The position numbers and the translations under genes were made by a program. A stretch of DNA of 5,779 nucleotides, from NCBI GenBank assembly GCA_041639705.1, contig JBEQBT010000219.1:1-5779 (forward strand), in the 5' to 3' direction. The notes under the pieces are model-generated. The model was not told the origin of the DNA. It was given only the letters and a program-made list of their open reading frames with translations, and did not search any database. The DNA comes from JARDZI01 sp041639705. Its GTDB lineage: Bacteria; Bacillota; Clostridia; Clostridiales; Caloramatoraceae. Position 1 is the stretch's first letter; the number at the start of each line of letters is the position of its first letter. This document shows, piece by piece, positions 1 to 3,877 of the stretch.

Positions 1-86
1 TTTCCCACTGTGACTATCTATCTTGTTACTTTAATTAGAGAGGTTTCTTTAAACCCCTCAATAATTAAAAGGGGGATTTGAGTAAA

Positions 87-701
87 ATGGAATCAATAAA
101 AGAAAATCAATGTGATGAGTATTTAAAATTAGTTAGATTTAAAATTGGCAGAGAATTAGCTAAAGGAAGTGAGTTTGACCCACAAGATGCAGAAAGCTTC
201 ATTATCAGTTACGGAATTTGGGATATTGTGAGATTAAACTGTGGTAACAAAGGAAACAACTTCGATAGATATATGAACCAAAGTATCAAAGGGGATTTCA
301 AAGATTTCATCCGTAAAGAATCTAAAAGAGTAAAAGAAATTAAATTTAGCTTAGATGAAGAGGTTGAGAATGATGAAGGTGAAATAACTTATAAATTTAA
401 TGATGATAAGGCATTGAAATATGAAGATATTTATAACATAAGTGATAACCTTATAGATTTAGTGGATAGTATACTGATGTCCATAGAGGACTCCGTTCCA
501 TTGGAAGAGTTTATTTTAATTACTCAAATAGTAGAAGGTTTAGCCTACACAAAAGATTCTATCTTTGCTAACAAGGCTATTAACATTAGACAAGTATCCA
601 TGGAAATTGGTATTAGTGAGAAAGTAATTAAAAGTAGATTAAAAAAGTTAAAGGAATTATTAGAAAAAGATAAAAAATTATTATTTAATTTTGTAAAATA
701 G
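87..701 (+). CDS. Sigma-70-like transcription factor of a mobile element
   Basis: Predicted 204-residue regulator resembling small sigma-70 family proteins. Residues about 30-85 look like a helical region 2 (DAESFIISYGIWDIVRL, then the basic stretch RKESKRVKEIK). Residues 85-125 are an acidic linker. Residues about 165-195 form a region 4-type helix-turn-helix (IRQVSMEIGISEKVIKSRLKKLKELL), similar to the final DNA-binding helices of sigma factors. Start choice: the G-run at 71-75 is 11 bases before ATG 87 but only 2 bases before TTG 78, so ATG 87 is preferred. The TTG start would add three residues. Related sigma-like proteins in Firmicute phages and conjugative transposons switch on late or transfer genes, so a role as an element regulator is inferred. 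It could also be a non-sigma DNA-binding protein. The promoter is not visible. A terminator-like hairpin follows at 727-778. Confidence 0.6.
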   Translation: MESIKENQCDEYLKLVRFKIGRELAKGSEFDPQDAESFIISYGIWDIVRLNCGNKGNNFDRYMNQSIKGDFKDFIRKESKRVKEIKFSLDEEVENDEGEITYKFNDDKALKYEDIYNISDNLIDLVDSILMSIEDSVPLEEFILITQIVEGLAYTKDSIFANKAINIRQVSMEIGISEKVIKSRLKKLKELLEKDKKLLFNFVK

Positions 702-726
702 GTTGAAAAGGTAACTTTTTTGATTT

Positions 727-778
727 TAACTTGCGATTATATAGGTAAGAGGACAATTTAATAATGCAAGTTAGTTTT
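727..778 (+). terminator. Long AT-rich hairpin with U-run after the sigma-like gene
   Basis: Bases 727-740 (TAACTTGC-g-ATTAT) pair with 761-773 (ATAATGCAAGTTA), giving 13 base pairs with one bulged G at 735 and a 20-base loop. One base later a run of five T follows (775-779). It lies 26 bases after the stop of the sigma-like gene and fits a rho-independent terminator for that gene. The stem is AT-rich and the loop long, so it could instead be the first helix of a structured RNA covering the following 220 bases. Confidence 0.5.
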
Positions 779-836
779 TATAATAAATAGAAAAAGAAAG
801 AAAACAATGACCTCGAATGAAGTGAGAGGTAAGATT

Positions 837-853
837 AATACCAACTTGGTATT
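837..853. promoter_or_regulatory. Perfect 17-base palindrome, operator-like
   Basis: AATACCAA and TTGGTATT are exact complements around a single central C. An odd-length dyad with 8-base half-sites is typical of an operator for a dimeric repressor, though it could also form a small hairpin in RNA. A second dyad, AAATAC/GTATTT, follows directly at 855-873 and shares the ATAC/GTAT core, so two related half-site pairs are adjacent. The DNA lies about 190 bases before the start of the 87-residue gene. Confidence 0.4.
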
Positions 854-913
854 GAAATACAAATCTAGTATTTAGTTAGTGTCTAATAAAAGGCTTCAAA
901 TAAACTCTAAGCT

Positions 914-958
914 ACTCGTTAGAACTCGTATCTTAAATCTATCTTATGATTTATCTTA
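914..958. repeat. Helically phased short direct repeats (ACTCGT x2, TATCTTA x3)
   Basis: ACTCGT begins at 914 and 924. TATCTTA begins at 929, 940 and 952. The spacings are 10, 5, 11 and 12 bases, so copies within each set face the same side of the helix. Iteron-like arrays of this kind serve as cooperative binding sites for replication initiators, partition proteins, recombination directionality factors or regulators. Which of these applies is not shown by the sequence. The repeats are short and the region is AT-rich, so chance is not excluded. Confidence 0.35.
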
Positions 959-1043
959 CTAAAAAGAATATCCGTCATTATTAGATTAAGGAGTAACGGA
1001 GAGTCAAAAAAAGAATGTAAATAAGAAAAAGGGGGTGAGATAA

Positions 1044-1307
1044 ATGATGATATACGAAAAATCTAAAAGAAAAGAAGAAGAGGTAGAAGCTATGAAGAAA
1101 GCCCTACAGAAAACCTTATATGGATACTTTAATTACCCTCTTATAAACTGTCAGTATAACCAAGACTTAGACCAATTTAGTGTTTACTGTTTCGTTAATA
1201 GGAATGATGATGATACATTTGTTATAATGAAGTTTGACTATGATGAAGCGATAGCACGGACTTGTGATGCAAATGTAGAACTATTGCTTAGGGACGGGGG
1301 TGTTTAA
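1044..1307 (+). CDS. Small protein of unknown function (87 aa)
   Basis: I do not recognise this protein. It has a strong ribosome binding site (GGGGGTGAG, 1031-1039) before two consecutive ATG codons, 1044 and 1047; either could be used. Residues 4-25 are charged and likely helical (KSKRKEEEVEAMKKALQKTL). They are followed by a mixed stretch with a probable beta hairpin (FSVYCFVNRN and FVIMKFDYDE around an NDDD turn) and a short C-terminal helix. There is no signal peptide, membrane segment or clear helix-turn-helix, which argues against a typical excisionase, although its size and position next to int would fit one. The stop codon lies in the loop of a terminator hairpin. It is probably an element-encoded accessory gene in the same direction as the sigma-like gene. 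Confidence 0.65.
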   Translation: MMIYEKSKRKEEEVEAMKKALQKTLYGYFNYPLINCQYNQDLDQFSVYCFVNRNDDDTFVIMKFDYDEAIARTCDANVELLLRDGGV

Positions 1308-1320
1308 GTTTCCCCCTTTT
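1296..1320 (+). terminator. Terminator overlapping the end of the 87-aa gene
   Basis: GGGGG (1296-1300) pairs with CCCCC (1312-1316) around an 11-base loop, and four T follow. The TAA stop codon (1305-1307) lies inside the loop. GGGA at 1291 can also pair with TCCC at 1322. This fits an intrinsic terminator for plus-strand transcription and would keep it from running into the convergent int gene. Confidence 0.65.
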
Positions 1321-1398
1321 ATCCCTTAAGGTATGAGTAAGTAAAAAATTTACGGATTTGTATTTAAGCAAAGTCCTATTTTCGCCCCTATAAAATCA

Positions 1399-1434
1399 AC
1401 CATATCCTACTCAAGAATGAGTATTCCCAATGGT
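1399..1434. repeat. Nested inverted repeat between the convergent genes
   Basis: ACCAT (1399-1403) pairs with ATGGT (1430-1434), and inside it TACTC (1408-1412) pairs with GAGTA (1419-1423) around a 6-base loop, with a 4/6 internal loop between the helices. No T-run follows on either strand, so it is not a terminator. It lies in the 239-bp gap between the 87-aa gene and int, which otherwise holds only the terminators at its two ends and a small GTAAA/TTTAC hairpin at 1341-1353. Function unknown. Confidence 0.35.
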
Positions 1435-1490
1435 TTTACAAGTGTCAACATATGTCATCAAAACTCTATTTATATAGTAACAGCAATAAT

Positions 1491-1531
1491 AAAAAGTGGT
1501 GAGAAAATAAAATCCCTAACCACTCTTTTTT
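1491..1531 (-). terminator. Terminator after int, probably bidirectional
   Basis: AGTGGT (1495-1500) pairs with ACCACT (1519-1524). The stem is extended by A:T pairs (1491-1494 with 1526-1529, one bulged C at 1525), with an 18-base loop. Each strand has a run of T after the stem, so it can end int transcription on the minus strand and any leftward-to-rightward read-through on the plus strand. It begins 16 bases after the int stop codon. Confidence 0.65.
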
Positions 1532-1546
1532 ATGACTTTTATTGTA

Positions 1547-2515
1547 CTATAAATCAGATAAAGTATCCTTTTGTATAGCCTTGTGTAAATCATTTATGCT
1601 GTTATGGTAGTATGCCATGGTTATTTCTAAAGAAGAATGCCCCGCTATTCTACAGACATCTAACGGATTACTGCCATTCTTTATCATGTTAGTTAATGCT
1701 GTATGCCTTAACTTATGGGGTGAGGTACTTTTATCCAAACTTGCCTTCTTTCCGTACTCTATTAGTTGACTTTTAATATGGGATAAAGATACCTTACTGT
1801 GTGATACACTAGATAGAAAAAGATATTCACATTTAACTTCATTAGCAATTTCAATTAACTTTTTTACATATGGCTGCAGTTTGCTGTTTAAAGGTATTAT
1901 CCTCTGTGTCCTGTTCTTTGCAGTTTCTCCGTTTATGATGATATACTTATCCTTTAAATTCACATCCTTAACCCTTATATTGACTGTTTCATTTACCCTT
2001 GTTCCTACGGATAGCATGAGAAGTATTATAACGTAATCCCTTAATCCTGCATATGAAGTCATGTTAATTACCTTGAGTAACTTCTTTATATCACTATGAG
2101 TTAAAGGTTGTTTTTCATTCTTAACTTCCCTAACCTTTTTTACTCTTTCGTTGATTCTATCCTTAACAAATCCTTCATCTTCTAAAAACGCTAGATATAC
2201 CTTTAAATAGCGTATTCTGATATTGGTAGTATTAGGACTTACCTTCTCCAACATAAACGAAATATACCCTCTTATAAGCGTTATATCGTATCGAATTTGG
2301 GTGTCCGAATAGTACTCAGAAATATAGTTATCCATGTAAAGAAATCCCCTGTCATAGTCATACAAAGTCCTTGTAGACAGGTTTTGCGACCTCTTATAGA
2401 TGATAAAATCTTTCTGTTTTTCAATAAAGTCGTGTACGGAGAAACATTCTGCTGTTAACCCGTTATCAAACCCAATCGGAGTAACATTTTTTGTTAATTG
2501 TAGTCTTTTAGCCAT
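1547..2515 (-). CDS. int: Tyrosine recombinase (integrase) of the element
   Basis: This 322-residue site-specific recombinase of the phage integrase family cuts and rejoins DNA through a 3'-phosphotyrosine intermediate, to insert and excise the element. Residues about 25-118 form the helical SAM-like core-binding domain, and about 138-310 the catalytic domain. The active-site set is complete: R173 (GTRVNE), K200 (ETAKNRTQR), H267 and R270 (SPHKLRHTA), H293 (AGHSS) and Y302, which stands nine residues after H293 as in XerD; Y303 is adjacent. Length is on the short side and close to XerC/D, without the arm-binding N-terminal domain of lambda or Tn916 Int. The start at 2515 has a good GAGGTG site five bases upstream (2521-2526). 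The gene begins just beyond the ssrA 3' end, so that end is its likely target. A hairpin with U-run precedes its ribosome binding site. Confidence 0.93.
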   Translation of the reverse strand: MAKRLQLTKNVTPIGFDNGLTAECFSVHDFIEKQKDFIIYKRSQNLSTRTLYDYDRGFLYMDNYISEYYSDTQIRYDITLIRGYISFMLEKVSPNTTNIRIRYLKVYLAFLEDEGFVKDRINERVKKVREVKNEKQPLTHSDIKKLLKVINMTSYAGLRDYVIILLMLSVGTRVNETVNIRVKDVNLKDKYIIINGETAKNRTQRIIPLNSKLQPYVKKLIEIANEVKCEYLFLSSVSHSKVSLSHIKSQLIEYGKKASLDKSTSPHKLRHTALTNMIKNGSNPLDVCRIAGHSSLEITMAYYHNSINDLHKAIQKDTLSDL

Positions 2516-2530
2516 TTTAACACCTCAAAT

Positions 2531-2589
2531 AAAAAAGATTACAGGTATCGGACACAGAAGAATTTCTTCCGAATCGAACTTGTAATCTT
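2531..2589 (-). terminator. Hairpin with U-run between ssrA and int
   Basis: AAGATTACA (2535-2543) and TGTAATCTT (2581-2589) are exact 9-base complements. An inner helix TCGGA/TCCGA (2548-2552 with 2568-2572) extends the structure across an uneven internal loop. On the minus strand six T follow (complement of 2531-2536). It lies 41 bases after the tmRNA 3' end and its U-run ends five bases before the int ribosome binding site. The most direct reading is an intrinsic terminator for ssrA. Because no room is left for an int promoter downstream of it, it must also lie in any int leader, so it may act as an attenuator. Confidence 0.6.
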
Positions 2590-2617
2590 AATCATTAAAG
2601 TGCTGTAAACCATTGAT

Positions 2618-2630
2618 AATACTAGGTATT
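2618..2630. repeat. Inverted repeat abutting the tmRNA 3' end
   Basis: AATAC and GTATT are exact complements around TAG, ending directly at the first base beyond the encoded CCA of ssrA. Its place at the presumed element boundary suggests it could be part of the integrase core site, or a small processing hairpin of the tmRNA precursor. Nothing in the sequence decides between these. Confidence 0.3.
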
Positions 2631-2660
2631 TGGTGGAGGCGAGGGGAATCGAACCCCTGT
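2631..2660. other. Presumed attachment site (att) in the ssrA 3' end
   Basis: The T-arm and acceptor 3' strand of the tmRNA occupy these bases. Elements inserted in ssrA or tRNA genes normally recombine within this portion and leave a direct repeat of it at the far end. Assigned only from the neighbouring int gene and the intact tmRNA end; exact crossover and repeat length cannot be read because the second copy is outside the window. Confidence 0.5.
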
Positions 2661-2855
2661 CCGAAAGCACAAAAACCCAAGCATCTCCGAGCGCAGTTAG
2701 GGCTTTAACATTCCCTCCCCTGAACTCCCCTTAACCGGATTTCAGGTTTAGTAGCTTCATAATTTCCGTTCCTATGTCAAAGCTTTCATAGGCTCGGTTC
2801 CCTACTGTCGACGCCAGGTTCTAAGTCGTAGGACTCTTAGGCTGACGAGCTGCAA

Positions 2856-2885
2856 CTAGGCAGCTAAAGCTAAATTATTGTTATC
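2856..2885 (-). other. tmRNA tag reading frame, DNNNLALAA then TAG
   Basis: The frame reads D-N-N-N-L-A-L-A-A and ends at a TAG codon (2858-2856). With the alanine carried by tmRNA the tag would be (A)DNNNLALAA. The ALAA end is the usual signal for ClpXP-type proteases, and the tag is close to the known Clostridium acetobutylicum tag. The resume codon is taken as GAU, 13 bases after pseudoknot 1, by analogy with known tmRNAs. The frame is also open further upstream to a GGA at 2900-2898, which would give GKIINDNNNLALAA, similar in form to the Bacillus tag. That GGA overlaps the pseudoknot strand, so it is less likely. Confidence 0.7.
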
Positions 2886-2984
2886 GTTTATAATTTTTCC
2901 CAGTTTTTATAGAGGCACCGGGGTCCTCTGCTCGCTTCTTGAATCCCTGTTACCCCCGTCGAAATCCTTGACGCCCCCATGATG

Positions 2985-3449
2985 TTAATATCTCTGTTGT
3001 TCCTTGAAATGTTGTTCCACTTCACGTTTAGCGTCTCGTTTTGCCATGTCATCTCTTTTATCATAGAGCTTTTTACCCTTGGCAATTGCTATTTGAACTT
3101 TTACAAGTCCTCTAACTTCATATAGGGATAAGGGTACCAGTGTTAAACCTTCCTGTGAAACTACACCATCAAGCTTTCTTATTTCACTTTTATGCATAAG
3201 TAGCTTTCTTGGTCTCACAGGGTCTCTATTGTATATGTTGCCCATTTCATATGGACTTATGTGGAGATTATATAAATATAATTCCCCATTTTTTACTTCT
3301 GCATAACTATCCTTTAGATTAGCTTTCCCAAGTTTAACTGATTTTACTTCAGTTCCAAATAGTTCAATACCTGCTTCAAAAGCCTCTTCTATAAAATAGT
3401 CATGTCTTGCTTTTCTGTTTTCTGCTAAGGACTTGCTTTCTTGTTTCAT
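2985..3449 (-). CDS. smpB: SsrA-binding protein SmpB
   Basis: SmpB is the obligate tmRNA partner: its OB-fold binds the tRNA-like domain and its C-terminal tail enters the empty mRNA channel of the stalled ribosome to start decoding of the tag. The 154 residues have normal length and all family signatures: NRKARHDY (11-18), GIELFGTEVKS (27-37), HISPY (63-67), RKLLMHKSEI (81-90), GLTLVPLSLY (101-110), and the tail GKKLYDKRDDMAKRDAKRE (125-143). The start at 3449 has a short-spaced GGTGAT site (3453-3458) and is where the family normally begins. It is driven by two overlapping promoters at 3484-3538 and followed by ssrA after six bases, so the protein and its RNA are probably made from one transcript. 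Confidence 0.98.
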   Translation of the reverse strand: MKQESKSLAENRKARHDYFIEEAFEAGIELFGTEVKSVKLGKANLKDSYAEVKNGELYLYNLHISPYEMGNIYNRDPVRPRKLLMHKSEIRKLDGVVSQEGLTLVPLSLYEVRGLVKVQIAIAKGKKLYDKRDDMAKRDAKREVEQHFKEQQRY

Positions 3450-3483
3450 AACATCACCAACACTTTTTAATGAACAATAACTA

Positions 3484-3511
3484 ATTATAGCATGTTTCTT
3501 TACAATGTAAA
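3484..3511 (-). promoter_or_regulatory. Proximal smpB(-ssrA) promoter
   Basis: A -35 box TTTACA (complement of 3506-3511) and a perfect -10 TATAAT (complement of 3484-3489) are 16 bases apart, with an upstream TG making an extended -10 (TGCTATAAT). The expected transcript start is about 3477, giving a leader of roughly 28 bases before the smpB ATG. A sigma-A type site in good position. Confidence 0.75.
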
Positions 3512-3538
3512 TATATCATAGATATGTGTTACTGTCAA
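3510..3538 (-). promoter_or_regulatory. Distal smpB(-ssrA) promoter
   Basis: A perfect -35 TTGACA (complement of 3533-3538) stands 17 bases before TATATT (complement of 3510-3515). Its -10 overlaps the -35 box of the proximal promoter by two bases, so the two sites cannot easily be occupied together and may be used under different conditions. Confidence 0.65.
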
Positions 3539-3694
3539 AGGAGAAACCCCTGGAATAACTGGGATTTTGTTTTTATCTGGCATGAAAACGGACGAACCAT
3601 GTTAGCCCATACATTTATTCCTATTAACGTTACCTAGTAAATATGATTGCTGTGAAAATCTATTACAAAATTACTACTTGTACTGCTGAGATGG

Positions 3695-3745
3695 GCACGA
3701 CTGAAGGAACTCAGATCCTTCACTTCGTTCAGGATGACATGGGAC
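3695..3745. repeat. Dispersed-type palindromic intergenic repeat
   Basis: The minus strand reads GTCATCCTGAACGAAGTGAA and then GGATCTGAGTTCCTTCAG. Two hairpins can form: TGAAGGA/TCCTTCA (3702-3708 with 3716-3722) and ATCCT/AGGAT (3715-3719 with 3731-3735). The core resembles the short repeat of GTCATCCTGAGCGAAGCGAAGGATCT type that occurs in many copies between genes in diverse bacterial genomes. Recognised from memory of that motif; only one copy is in this window. It lies in the gap between rnr and smpB, upstream of the smpB promoters. The rest of that gap (3540-3690) shows nothing I can assign. Confidence 0.5.
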
Positions 3746-3822
3746 TATAATAGATTTGACTTTTATAAAATGACATATTGCATAATTGTGTCAATATGTA
3801 TAGGTGTTCTATCAATATACAC

Positions 3823-3855
3823 AAAAAGAATCACCCGCCGTAGGTGATCCTTTTT
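3823..3855 (-). terminator. rnr terminator, symmetric
   Basis: GAATCACC (3828-3835) and GGTGATCC (3843-3850) pair over 8 bases with one G-U, around a 7-base loop. Five A precede and five T follow the stem, so each strand has a U-run. It begins about 22 bases after the rnr stop codon. It would end the rnr transcript and separates rnr from the smpB promoters. Confidence 0.85.
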
Positions 3856-3877
3856 ATAAGTTATTATTTAACTTTAT

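Larger units (their letters stand above)
702..1043. other. 342-bp gene-free region rich in inverted and phased repeats
   Basis: No convincing coding sequence or known RNA family is recognised here. In order it contains the hairpin at 727-773, a short inverted repeat ACCTC/GAGGT (810-814 with 826-830), and a perfect 17-base palindrome (837-853). Next come AAATAC/GTATTT (855-860 with 868-873) and an 8-base long-range complement TCTAATAA/TTATTAGA (882-889 with 978-985) enclosing TCTAA/TTAGA (906-910 with 919-923). Direct repeats follow at 10-12 base spacing (914-958), then TCCGT/ACGGA (971-975 with 996-1000). No good sigma-A promoter was found for the downstream gene. Possible roles are a regulatory region for that gene, binding sites for the sigma-like protein or a recombination factor, or a structured RNA. 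Confidence 0.5.
1..2630. mobile_element. Right-end part of an element integrated at the ssrA 3' end
   Basis: Inferred mobile element, cut by the left window edge. What is seen: a complete tyrosine recombinase gene lies next to an intact tmRNA 3' end and reads away from it, and every gene on this side is of accessory type (sigma-like regulator, unknown small protein). The housekeeping rnr-smpB-ssrA block lies entirely on the other side. What is known: many prophages and islands use the 3' end of ssrA as attachment site and restore the tmRNA on insertion. The second att copy is not in the window, because no other match to the tmRNA 3' end occurs between 1 and 2600. Whether it is a prophage, a conjugative element or a small island cannot be told from these genes; no capsid, conjugation or replication gene is visible. 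Confidence 0.65.
2631..2978 (-). ncRNA. ssrA: tmRNA (transfer-messenger RNA)
   Basis: tmRNA charges with alanine, enters stalled ribosomes with SmpB and supplies a short reading frame that tags the nascent protein for proteolysis. The 5' end GGGGGCG (2978-2972) pairs with CGCCTCC before the encoded CCA (2631-2633), giving a full 7-bp acceptor stem with one G-U. The T-arm GGGGTTCGATTCCCC is perfect. Pseudoknot 1 is visible: AGAGG/CCUCU (2925-2929 with 2911-2915) interlocked with CCCGGU/ACUGGG (2917-2922 with 2899-2904). The tag frame follows. Length, 348 nt, is normal for a one-piece tmRNA. The 5' end is six bases after the smpB stop and no strong promoter precedes it; only a weak GATATT -10-like box overlaps the smpB end. 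It is probably co-transcribed with smpB and cut out by RNase P, with possible extra promoters inside smpB. Confidence 0.97.

Noticed and set aside
40..59. Imperfect inverted repeat GAGG-TTT / AAA-CCCCTC before the sigma-like gene
   Set aside because: Pairing needs two bulged C, there is no T-run, and the rest of the upstream DNA is outside the window; too weak to call a terminator or operator.
707..720. Small hairpin AAAAG-GTAA-CTTTT with T-run right after the sigma-like gene
   Set aside because: The stem has only one G-C pair and would be unstable; the hairpin at 727-778 is the better terminator candidate.
702..1043. CRISPR array or group I/II intron in the gene-free region
   Set aside because: The repeats are far too short and close for CRISPR, and no intron core, domain V-like hairpin or maturase frame is seen.
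2400..2585. Plus-strand frame of 61 codons opposite the int start
   Set aside because: It is antisense to the int coding region and to the hairpin beside it, without a ribosome binding site; a shadow of int.
2531..2589. A tRNA or tRNA-like gene, because of the 9-bp end stem and a T-loop-like word
   Set aside because: The T-loop-like word is near the 5' arm on the minus strand, no anticodon or D arm can be formed, and no CCA or suitable 3' strand follows; a terminator fits better.
2590..2630. A sigma-A promoter for int (TATTAT on the minus strand just beyond ssrA)
   Set aside because: The -10-like box has no acceptable -35 partner at 16-18 bases, since that stretch is the GC-rich tmRNA acceptor end; left uncalled.
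2888..3085. Minus-strand frame of 65 codons across the smpB end and tmRNA 5' part
   Set aside because: It overlaps smpB in another frame and runs through the conserved tmRNA 5' domain; it has no family resemblance and is a shadow frame.
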